Below, one piece after another: positions 1 to 5,085 of a DNA stretch of 5,085 nucleotides. The stretch's first letter is position 1, and each line of letters begins with the position of its first letter. The notes under the pieces were generated by a model. That model worked only from the letters and a program-made list of their open reading frames with translations. It made no database searches and had not been told where the DNA came from. Made by a program: the position numbers and the translations under genes. Origin of the DNA: Bacteroidales bacterium (GTDB taxonomy: Bacteria; Bacteroidota; Bacteroidia; Bacteroidales; VadinHA17); contig JAKEGI010000047.1 in NCBI GenBank assembly GCA_022615595.1, positions 1 to 5,085 on the forward strand. The letters are read 5' to 3'.

Positions 1-14
1 ATAAAAAAGAAGAC

Positions 15-520
15 ATGAAGCCTCTTGTAACCATTATTATGGGAAGCACCTCGGACCTGAAGGTAATGGAAAAGCAGCGGAGATACTGGATAATATGGAG
101 ATCCCATTTGAGATGAACGCTCTTTCAGCACATCGTACACCGGAGGAGGTCGAGAAGTTTGCACGCGGAGCTGCCGGCAGGGGCATAAAGGTTATCATTG
201 CCGGTGCAGGCATGGCAGCTCATCTCCCGGGTGTCATTGCCGCAATGACTCCCCTGCCTGTGATAGGTGTTCCCGTCAGGGCATCGCTTGATGGCCTCGA
301 TGCGCTGCTGGCCATTGTTCAGATGCCTCCCGGAATACCGGTTGCCACCGTTGCCATTGACGGCGCTATGAATGCAGGAATCCTTGCAGCACAGATGCTG
401 GCTACAGGTGACCCTGACCTGTTGCAAAAGACGATAACCTTCAAGGAGGCATTGAAGAAGAAAATCGTCCAGGCAAACGAGGAGTTGAAGGCAGTAAAAT
501 ATAAGTACAAAACAAATTAG
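15..520 (+). CDS. purE: PurE, N5-carboxyaminoimidazole ribonucleotide mutase (class I), interrupted by a one-base frameshift
   Basis: PurE moves the carboxyl group of N5-CAIR to carbon 4 of the imidazole ring, giving CAIR, in cytoplasmic de novo purine synthesis; in the class I pathway it follows PurK. Reading from the ATG at 15 gives the PurE N-terminus with the GSTSD nucleotide-binding motif (residues 10-14), but this frame stops at 114-116. The rest of the protein lies in the -1 frame: SAHRTPE (residues 38-44 of the repaired protein), AGAGMAAHLPG (63-73) and GIPVATVAIDGAMNAG (107-122), ending at a TAG at 518-520. Adding one A to the run at 70-73 restores a continuous 168-residue protein, the usual length for the family. 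A start at the ATG at 95 would lose the first 27 residues, including GSTSD, and cannot give normal enzyme. No purK is seen beside it. Family identity is near certain; whether the break is real or a sequencing error is open. Confidence 0.93.
69..76 (+). other. Frameshift site in purE (one base missing in an A-run)
   Basis: The upstream frame reads GAA AAG CAG and goes off the PurE pattern at the third codon. The downstream frame reads GCA GCG GAG ATA CTG, which continues the family sequence as AAEILDNME. The change is explained by one A missing from the four-base run at 70-73. A ribosomal -1 slip on AAAAG would also restore the frame, but the site is not a canonical slippery heptamer and class I purE is not known to be frameshift-regulated, so an indel is the simpler reading. 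Confidence 0.85.
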
Positions 521-567
521 CAGGCAGGGAGCAAGGAGCAGGGAGCAGGGAGCAGGGAGCAGGGATG
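521..567 (+). repeat. Heptamer array 1 (ADGGRGC), directly after the purE stop
   Basis: After the purE TAG at 518-520 and five bases (CAGGC) come tandem heptamers in the phase AGGGAGC: AGGGAGC (526-532), AAGGAGC (533-539), then AGGGAGC at 540-546, 547-553 and 554-560, and a decayed AGGGATG at 561-567. The G-rich strand is the purE sense strand. The array ends about ten bases before the stop codon of the convergent four-helix-bundle gene. It has no inverted partner arm close by, so unlike array 3 it does not look like a self-contained terminator hairpin. Confidence 0.9.
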
Positions 568-576
568 GTCAACCTT

Positions 577-948
577 TTATACTTTTTTTACCCTAAGTAG
601 AGTCCTGCGAAAATTTGTGATCATCTTACTGAGCACAACAAGTCTGGCCAGCAGTTTCTTTAGAATTGTCTCATCAATTATTTTCCTGCGATTAAAGGGG
701 TAAAGAATGTTGGCACATTCATATACTGATCTTCTGGAGACATTCAAAAAATTTCCAAATTCCTTATCTGAGAATGAGCCAGAACCTTCAGCAATATTAT
801 TAGTAATGCTCATAGCTGCAGAGCGTAATTGCTCAGCAAACTTAAAATATCGCTTTTGATCCGCCAGATCGGCTGCATCAAAAAGCATGTCAGATACCTC
901 AACACCATCTATCCATATCTGCATATTCATAAACCTGAAATCATCCAT
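577..948 (-). CDS. Four-helix-bundle protein (23S rRNA intervening-sequence / Avd-like family)
   Basis: This 123-residue protein matches the small four-helix-bundle family first met as ORFs in 23S rRNA intervening sequences and related to the Avd accessory protein of diversity-generating retroelements. The signature is clear: an N-terminal MQIW segment (residues 9-12), QLRSAAMSITNNIAEGSG (40-57) and DKEFGNFLNVSRRSVYE (61-77), followed by two more predicted helices and a basic C-terminus (RVKKV). Members pack as helical bundles, often pentameric, with a basic surface thought to bind nucleic acid; the cellular role of stand-alone copies is unknown. The ATG at 948 is chosen because AGGAAAG lies just upstream (957-951); ATGs at residues 7 and 9 are alternatives. 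The gene is AT-rich (hand count 116 G+C in 300 bases at 601-900, 39 %, against 169 in 300 at 1801-2100, 56 %), which suggests acquisition by transfer. It lies alone between two converging heptamer arrays. No rRNA or reverse transcriptase is nearby. Confidence 0.9.
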   Translation of the reverse strand: MDDFRFMNMQIWIDGVEVSDMLFDAADLADQKRYFKFAEQLRSAAMSITNNIAEGSGSFSDKEFGNFLNVSRRSVYECANILYPFNRRKIIDETILKKLLARLVVLSKMITNFRRTLLRVKKV

Positions 949-969
949 AACTTTCCTATTGAATTATTT

Positions 970-1001
970 TAAATGTATTCATATTGCTTATCATCAGTCA
1001 A
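970..1001 (-). promoter_or_regulatory. Promoter-like site upstream of the four-helix-bundle gene
   Basis: On the minus strand, TTGACT (1001-996) is followed after 18 bases by TACATTTA (977-970). This fits the Bacteroidota sigma-ABfr pattern, TTG near -33 and TAnnTTTG near -7, with only the last base differing. It lies in a very AT-rich 60-base stretch and would give a short leader before the ATG at 948, so the gene seems to have its own promoter rather than depending on read-through from the operon upstream. No experimental support. Confidence 0.4.
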
Positions 1002-1015
1002 TTACAATTAACCAA

Positions 1016-1050
1016 GCTCCTCGCCCCATGCCCCTTGCTCCATGCCCTAT
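1016..1050 (-). repeat. Heptamer array 2 (ADGGRGC), directly after the stop of the HhH/barrel gene
   Basis: Read on the minus strand, the TAG at 1054-1052 is followed by one C and then five degenerate heptamers: ATAGGGC (1050-1044), ATGGAGC (1043-1037), AAGGGGC (1036-1030), ATGGGGC (1029-1023) and GAGGAGC (1022-1016). They share the consensus of array 1 but are more diverged from each other. The array has the sense orientation of the gene it follows and points toward array 1 across the four-helix-bundle gene, so that gene sits between inverted arrays. Confidence 0.85.
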
Positions 1051-1051
1051 G

Positions 1052-3022
1052 CTAAAAAACAACCCTGGCCTGAAGTCTGAATTCATTTCTCAACTCTCTT
1101 TCAATCCCTGATGCAGAGACTGTTCCGACATACTTACCCCTTATTTCGATCCTGCCTGCAGGTTTCCACGATACCATGACGCATGACCGGCTGCACTCGC
1201 CGTATAGCGCCGGGACGCTGTAGGAATAATGCAGATCATTCTCCCAGGCGTAAAGGCGGCTGTCATAACCATCACTGGTGCATAGAGCATGCCTCAGCCA
1301 GATCGTCAACGGTTGCGTCCGCAGAGAGAATGAAAAATCCTGGCAGAGCATATACCCCTTCTCCCCCGCAGGGCTGGTGCTGCATGCCGAAGCACGGGTG
1401 GTGAGACGTATCCTCTCTGCAGGATCAACAGAAAAGATCATCGATATCCCCCGGCGCCCCGAGACTTCCGAATCGGCTATTCCTGTCTCCACAGGCAGGT
1501 CATATTCTCTTGAGGAATATGTGTATGTAAGTCTCAGGGCCAGATCATCTCCGGGAAGATATTCACCTTTTATCTCAATCCTGTTTCCATATGAAGAGGA
1601 CGATGAGCGGTAACGGGGACCCGGTATCCGGTAGTGGTCTGCCCCGGCGCTCATGAAGAGATGGCGGGCGACTTCAATGTGTAGTGAGGCAGCCATACCT
1701 GTCTCATTTGATGATCCGCTGCCTGCCCTGAAAGCCCCGGAGTGAAAGGCATAATAGTCAGCAGAGAAATGCCTGACCATCATGTTTAAGGTTACTCTGC
1801 CTGAAGGTTTTGCCCGCAAGCCGCCGATGGCAGCCCATGAACCCGGCCAGCTGCAGCCAGCCTCGGCAAAGAAGAGAAGCGAGCCTGTCCCGGCCTTGAT
1901 ATCTGCAGACATGTTCAGCAGCCGGCTGCCACTGAAGGAATTTATATTCCATGGCTTTGTCATGTCAGGTATGAAAGGCAGCGAGAACCATGTGGCAGAT
2001 GATGTAAACCCTCCTCTCACCTTCTCTCCGCTACAGGTAAGGTGCATACCGGCTATGCTCTCTGTCAGGCTGTTGCGGGCCTCAAGCGAGGAGCTGCTGA
2101 CATGAACGCCACCATTCACCAGGTTGCTCACTCCAACAGGAACGCTGTCACTGTCAAGTATGATCCTGGCGTCCGTCATGTTCACCGATGCGAAGAAGAC
2201 AGCTCCGGCGGTCATGCTGCCAAAAAGGCACGCGGCACCACGCAGGAAACGGTTTTCTTCTGTTGACGTATAGGGCGCCACAGCCATCCTTCCAGTCATG
2301 AAGGAGGGAGCGCTTAACCAGGCTCCCTGCCAGTTGCCGACATTGAAAACAAGACCCTCCCCAAACCTGAGCGAATAGTCGCCTGCAATGACCCGCCTTA
2401 AGAATCCACTCCTGTCAAACATCACATGACCCGAAAGGAAATCAGTCCCCCATGTTCCCCTGAAGGTGAAGGGCTCACCCGGATCATTCTCTGCTGTCAG
2501 CCCGTAGCTTAACGAGTGGCCTTCATGCCTGAGGCGAAACAGCGTCTTCAGGCTGGCATAATCTTCGGAGGGATCATTTATCCGTGTTGCAGCAGTCAAT
2601 GTCATCGTTGTCTTACCCGTGTGAAACTGTTCATTGTCGCCTGCAGGACTGATGTCTATATATGGCTCCATGAGCATTACCAGGCTGCGGTCAAAGGCAG
2701 GCAGAAGTGCCAGCTCATATATTGATGCAGCATTCCCGTTGCGTTTGACATGATCTGTGAGCACTTTGACCTGAAACTCCGTCAGGAAGAAAAGTCTGGC
2801 AATCTCGTTCTCGTCACCGCTGTTGATGCTGACAGGTCTTTCAGACAGCTCAGCGAGCTTCTCAAGCAGTAATGCTGGTTCATGATCTTCACACAGGGCT
2901 ATTATCTCTCCGGCAGATTCAATAGCAGCACCAGGCCCTTCCTGGCACTGAATGTCATGCACCGCCACAACAAGTGTCATGGTGAAGAACAGTATCAGCC
3001 TTTTCGCCCACCGATAGTCCAT
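1052..3022 (-). CDS. Helix-hairpin-helix domain outer-membrane beta-barrel protein (Bacteroidota family)
   Basis: The protein has 656 residues. A signal peptide covers about residues 1-27 (basic RWAKR, hydrophobic LILFFTMTLVVAV, cleavage likely after the Q of IQCQ). Residues about 63-122 form a ComEA/GspK-like helix-hairpin-helix region: INSGDENEIARLFFLTEFQ, then SIYELALLPAFD and EPYIDI. The remainder is a large predicted beta-barrel with the marks of this Bacteroidota family: TAENDPGEPF (176-185), AGDYSLRFGEGLV (213-225), APYTSTEENRFLRGAA (249-264) and, near the end, RLYAWENDLHYSYSVPALYGE (589-609). It ends in phenylalanine (RLQARVVF), as barrels handled by BamA usually do. The HhH fold often binds DNA, so a role in DNA contact or uptake at the cell surface is imaginable but unproven; such proteins are often labelled only as HhH domain-containing. 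Its start overlaps the end of the PorV/PorQ-like gene by 28 bases, which suggests translational coupling. Ten cysteines is high for a barrel. Confidence 0.85.
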   Translation of the reverse strand: MDYRWAKRLILFFTMTLVVAVHDIQCQEGPGAAIESAGEIIALCEDHEPALLLEKLAELSERPVSINSGDENEIARLFFLTEFQVKVLTDHVKRNGNAASIYELALLPAFDRSLVMLMEPYIDISPAGDNEQFHTGKTTMTLTAATRINDPSEDYASLKTLFRLRHEGHSLSYGLTAENDPGEPFTFRGTWGTDFLSGHVMFDRSGFLRRVIAGDYSLRFGEGLVFNVGNWQGAWLSAPSFMTGRMAVAPYTSTEENRFLRGAACLFGSMTAGAVFFASVNMTDARIILDSDSVPVGVSNLVNGGVHVSSSSLEARNSLTESIAGMHLTCSGEKVRGGFTSSATWFSLPFIPDMTKPWNINSFSGSRLLNMSADIKAGTGSLLFFAEAGCSWPGSWAAIGGLRAKPSGRVTLNMMVRHFSADYYAFHSGAFRAGSGSSNETGMAASLHIEVARHLFMSAGADHYRIPGPRYRSSSSSYGNRIEIKGEYLPGDDLALRLTYTYSSREYDLPVETGIADSEVSGRRGISMIFSVDPAERIRLTTRASACSTSPAGEKGYMLCQDFSFSLRTQPLTIWLRHALCTSDGYDSRLYAWENDLHYSYSVPALYGECSRSCVMVSWKPAGRIEIRGKYVGTVSASGIERELRNEFRLQARVVF

Positions 3023-3810
3023 GTGAAAGAGACAGAAGAAGTGATTCCCGTGACACTGTTAATTAAGAATCCCGCGTCAACCTGCAGCGGGCCGGATCTG
3101 AAGCCTGATCCGAGAGCAAAGGCAGATGGTGAGCTCATGTACCCTGACCGGAGCACCAGTTTATCCATGATGCTCCAGCTTATCCCTCCGTGAAAAGAGA
3201 GAGGCTCATCGGTCACTTTGCTTAGTTCAGCAGCAACAGACAGGTCGTCAGACTGGTGCCAGGTGACACCTGCGTTTACTGACGATGCGACTGAATTCAT
3301 TGAAGCGAGAGGGTTAAGGATGTGCAATCCGACAGTCACCTCAGATGAAATGTCGATTATGGCGCCTGCCTCAAATGTTATATGCGTGAGGTCCCTGTAA
3401 TCACCCACGCTCCTTTCTGTCATATAATCAACCTGAAGCCCCACGGCCAGGCCATCTGTTATTTTTACTGCGCTTCCCACCCCTGAAAAGATGCGAAAGT
3501 AGTCTCCGTTGCCGTAGTGTGTCATGATGATGCCAAGAGGAGCAGTGTTACCGGCAACTGTAATGCTGATGGCTTTTGACGATAACGAAGGAAGCATGTA
3601 GCGTGTCTCGAGCGCGAATGCAGCAGTTGTTCCTCTCTGCTTCACCAGCAGAGCCTGGTTATGAAAACAGCTCCAGTGGCCCGGACAAGAAGAGGAGGCA
3701 AAAGCCATACCCATCTCAGCGGCACCATGGGGCACATAAACAGGTTCGCCGGCATTTATTCCGGCGGCAGCCTCCACAAACAGCAATACCACCGCAGTAA
3801 AACGCAGCAT
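2995..3810 (-). CDS. PorV/PorQ-like (FadL-type) small outer-membrane barrel protein
   Basis: The protein has 271 residues and starts with a signal peptide (MLRFTAVVLLFVEAAAGINA, cleavage near residue 20). Residues 29-55 carry a variant of the family's N-terminal motif, GAAEMGMAFASS then HWSCFHNQALL, matching the GMGGA...WNPAGL pattern of PorV/PorQ (UPF0164) proteins; the HNQA form is one I associate with the subfamily encoded beside HhH/barrel proteins. Beyond it the sequence alternates as amphipathic beta strands separated by short turns, consistent with a barrel of about 14 strands (strand number not computed). PorV itself is a type IX secretion shuttle, but the function of this branch is unknown and I would not assign T9SS. 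The ATG at 3810 is preceded in frame by a stop at 3825-3823, which fixes the start within a few codons; no clear Shine-Dalgarno site is seen. It is the first gene of a two-gene operon with the HhH/barrel gene. C42 and C48 could form a disulfide. Confidence 0.75.
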   Translation of the reverse strand: MLRFTAVVLLFVEAAAGINAGEPVYVPHGAAEMGMAFASSSCPGHWSCFHNQALLVKQRGTTAAFALETRYMLPSLSSKAISITVAGNTAPLGIIMTHYGNGDYFRIFSGVGSAVKITDGLAVGLQVDYMTERSVGDYRDLTHITFEAGAIIDISSEVTVGLHILNPLASMNSVASSVNAGVTWHQSDDLSVAAELSKVTDEPLSFHGGISWSIMDKLVLRSGYMSSPSAFALGSGFRSGPLQVDAGFLINSVTGITSSVSFTWTIGGRKG

Positions 3811-3830
3811 TATAAGACATAATTACACAG

Positions 3831-3861
3831 TAAAGTTATGAGAGGGATTGATGAAAGTCAA
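3831..3861 (-). promoter_or_regulatory. Promoter-like site for the two-gene outer-membrane operon
   Basis: On the minus strand TTGACT (3861-3856) is followed after 17 bases by TAACTTTA (3838-3831), again one base from the Bacteroidota TAnnTTTG -7 element with an upstream TTG. It lies just after the T-run that closes the recJ hairpin and about 20 bases before the ATG at 3810. This is the expected place for a promoter if recJ terminates and the barrel operon is transcribed separately. Confidence 0.45.
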
Positions 3862-3870
3862 GCACTATTT

Positions 3871-3941
3871 AAAAAAAAGCATGGGACATGGAGCATGGAG
3901 TAATAGTATTGCTCCCTGCTCCTTGCTCCTTGCTCCCTGCT
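3871..3941 (-). terminator. Intrinsic terminator of recJ built from heptamer repeats
   Basis: On the minus strand the recJ stop is followed by a G-rich arm (3938-3911), a loop of about 11 bases (3911-3901), a complementary arm (3900-3879) and eight T (3878-3871). Base by base, 3912-3915 pairs with 3900-3897, 3917-3922 with 3895-3890, 3924-3926 with 3888-3886 (one G-T wobble), 3928-3929 with 3884-3883, and 3931-3934 with 3881-3878. This makes about 19 pairs broken by mismatches, mostly about one repeat unit apart. A long stem followed by a T-run is the form of a Rho-independent terminator. On the plus strand there is no T-run after the stem, so it should act only on recJ. Confidence 0.65.
3879..3941. 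repeat. Heptamer array 3, head-to-head (ADGGRGC on both strands)
   Basis: Directly after the recJ stop (3944-3942) and three bases (AGC), the minus strand carries AGGGAGC (3938-3932), AAGGAGC (3931-3925), AAGGAGC (3924-3918) and AGGGAGC (3917-3911). After the ten-base spacer 3910-3901 the same heptamer appears on the plus strand: ATGGGAC (3881-3887), ATGGAGC (3888-3894) and a partial ATGGAG (3895-3900). The two half-arrays face each other, giving the inverted structure described as the recJ terminator. The recJ-side half resembles array 1 (AGGGAGC, AAGGAGC), while the other half uses the ATGG forms of array 2. Confidence 0.85.
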
Positions 3942-5085
3942 CTATGATGCCTTGATATCCTTTATATTGAGCTGCACCGTGCTCTTACCCCTGAAATCAT
4001 TCAGCTCGATTGAATAGGCTATGTCAACAACACCGCCTGCCTCCCTGAATATTTCCATGGTATCAGCCTGTCCGAAGGCAATTGCACCAACGGGCTCCAT
4101 GTTATTACGGGCAAAACTTAATTTAAGATGGGTGCCATTGTTACCCACCGGCTGGCACTGCAGTGTCTTAACCCTCCTGGAGACGAAGACCGGGGCCATG
4201 TTGTCAGGGCCGAAAGGCTGAAAGCGTTCCAGGTATTTCTGCAGCTCACCGGTCACATCCTCGAGCGGTATCTCTTCATCCACGTTAACTGATGGGACCA
4301 GATGCTCCTCCCTGATAGTCTCACTGACAAATTTCTCAAATCTCTCGCGGAACATGGGCAGGTTCGCCTGTTTGAGCGTAAGCCCTGCAGCGAACATATG
4401 TCCGCCGAAGCTTTCAAGCAGATCAGAACAGGACTCTATGGCCTGGTAAAGATCATAGCCGGGGACACTTCGTGCCGACCCGGTAGCAAAACCATCTTTT
4501 GATTCGGTAAGAATAACCGTGGGCCGGTAGTATGTCTCTATCAGCCTTGAGGCAACTATGCCAATTACACCTTTATGCCATCCCTGGTGAAAGAGCACTG
4601 TTGTACGATTGTTACCCGTGCGTTCATCTTCACTGACCATACGGCGGGCCTCCGAGGTTATCTCGCTGTCCTTCTTGCGCCTGTCATCATTGCTGCGGTC
4701 AATGGCATCACAAATTGTGAGAGCATCATGTTCATCCTGTGATACCAGAAGTTCAACAGCCTTGCTTCCTGACTCCATCCTTCCTGCCGCATTGATACGC
4801 GGTCCGATGCGGAAGACAATATCTTCAATGGAGAGAGGCATGCGGATCTTAGCCTTATCGATTATTTTCTTTATACCCAGCCGTGGTGAATCATTAAGCT
4901 GTTTCAGGCCGAAGTATGACAACACTCTGTTCTCTCCGTTCATGGGAACGATGTCTGACCCGATACTTACAGCCACGAGATCAAGGTATGGATAGATCTT
5001 ATCAAAAGGTATCTTATGCAGCTGGCAATAAGCCTGGATAAGCTTAAAGCCAACGCCGCAGCCTGAAAGCTCCTTATAGGGGTAG
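3942..5085 (-). CDS. recJ: RecJ, single-stranded-DNA-specific 5'-3' exonuclease (C-terminal part; N-terminus beyond the right edge)
   Basis: RecJ degrades single-stranded DNA 5' to 3' in RecF-pathway recombination, mismatch repair and base-excision repair. About 380 residues are visible, open at the right edge; full-length Bacteroidota RecJ is near 570-580, so the N-terminal part with the metal-binding DHH motifs lies outside. Reading in from the edge, the frame gives YPYKELSGCGVGFKLIQAY, then IGPRINAAGRM (bases 4776-4808), HQGWHKGVIGIVASRL, the DHHA1-domain motif FGGHMFAAGL (4380-4409) and the OB-domain signature PFGPDNMAPVF, ending in LNIKDIKAS. A GTG at 4976 is an internal codon, not the start, because the open frame and RecJ similarity continue to the edge. 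All visible motifs are intact, so the gene looks functional. Its TAG stop at 3944-3942 is followed at once by a repeat-built terminator, and the next gene downstream has its own promoter-like site. Confidence 0.96.
   Translation of the reverse strand, partial: YPYKELSGCGVGFKLIQAYCQLHKIPFDKIYPYLDLVAVSIGSDIVPMNGENRVLSYFGLKQLNDSPRLGIKKIIDKAKIRMPLSIEDIVFRIGPRINAAGRMESGSKAVELLVSQDEHDALTICDAIDRSNDDRRKKDSEITSEARRMVSEDERTGNNRTTVLFHQGWHKGVIGIVASRLIETYYRPTVILTESKDGFATGSARSVPGYDLYQAIESCSDLLESFGGHMFAAGLTLKQANLPMFRERFEKFVSETIREEHLVPSVNVDEEIPLEDVTGELQKYLERFQPFGPDNMAPVFVSRRVKTLQCQPVGNNGTHLKLSFARNNMEPVGAIAFGQADTMEIFREAGGVVDIAYSIELNDFRGKSTVQLNIKDIKAS

Noticed and set aside
69..76. Programmed ribosomal frameshift in purE
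   Set aside because: The site lacks a canonical X XXY YYZ heptamer and I see no obvious stimulatory structure; an indel or sequencing error is simpler.
521..567. Possible CRISPR array
   Set aside because: The units are seven bases with no spacers and drift in sequence; there are no cas genes.
577..948. Diversity-generating retroelement or rRNA intervening sequence
   Set aside because: The protein is of the Avd/IVS type, but there is no reverse transcriptase, no template/variable repeat pair and no rRNA gene in the window.
887..1111. Plus-strand open frame of 74 codons covering array 2
   Set aside because: It runs antisense to the four-helix-bundle start and the end of the barrel gene; its PMPLAPCPM segment is only the heptamer translated.
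1183..2266. Several plus-strand open frames of 73-111 codons
   Set aside because: They lie antisense within the HhH/barrel gene and show no family motif; long shadow frames are expected opposite GC-rich coding sequence.
2941..3022. Lipoprotein signal (cysteine at residue 26 of the HhH/barrel protein)
   Set aside because: The residues before it (HDIQC) do not fit a lipobox; signal peptidase I cleavage after CQ fits better, as is usual in Bacteroidota barrels.
2995..3810. Calling this gene porV or porQ and inferring a type IX secretion system
   Set aside because: Only family-level similarity is visible, the N-terminal motif is a variant, and no other T9SS gene or C-terminal sorting domain is present.
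4974..4976. GTG as the start of recJ
   Set aside because: The frame stays open and RecJ-like (YPYKELSGCGVGFKL) to the right edge, so the real start is outside the window.

Overview
The window looks like a chromosomal segment from a member of the Bacteroidota, probably Bacteroidales-like and of roughly 50-56 % GC in its core genes. The reasons are a two-gene outer-membrane set typical of that phylum (a PorV/PorQ-like, FadL-type small barrel followed by a helix-hairpin-helix plus large beta-barrel protein), promoter-like sites close to the Bacteroidota TTG / TAnnTTTG pattern, and a four-helix-bundle protein of the 23S rRNA intervening-sequence/Avd type that is frequent in these genomes. No RNA gene, transposase, integrase or CRISPR array is visible.

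Layout, left to right. Bases 15-520 (+) hold purE (purine synthesis), complete in sequence but broken by a one-base frameshift near codon 20. Bases 521-567 are a G-rich heptamer array starting directly after the purE stop. Bases 577-948 (-) hold an AT-rich gene for a four-helix-bundle protein with its own promoter-like region. Bases 1016-1050 are a second heptamer array on the opposite strand, directly after the stop of the next gene. Bases 1052-3022 (-) encode the 656-residue HhH/beta-barrel protein, and 2995-3810 (-) encode the PorV/PorQ-like protein; the two overlap by 28 bases and form an operon read right to left, with a promoter-like site at 3831-3861. Bases 3871-3941 hold a third heptamer array, folded into a hairpin with a T-run, directly after the stop of recJ. 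Bases 3942-5085 (-) are the C-terminal two thirds of recJ, which runs off the right edge.

purE and recJ are housekeeping genes with no functional tie to their neighbours. The two envelope genes are expected to work together in the outer membrane; their exact role is unknown. The most unusual signal is the heptamer ADGGRGC (D = A/G/T, R = A/G). It occurs in three arrays, each starting within three bases after a TAG stop codon and each in the sense orientation of the gene it follows. Two of the arrays converge on the AT-rich four-helix-bundle gene, and the third forms what looks like the recJ terminator. I see no clear new defence or mobile system, but the repeat family and its link to gene 3' ends deserve a genome-wide look.
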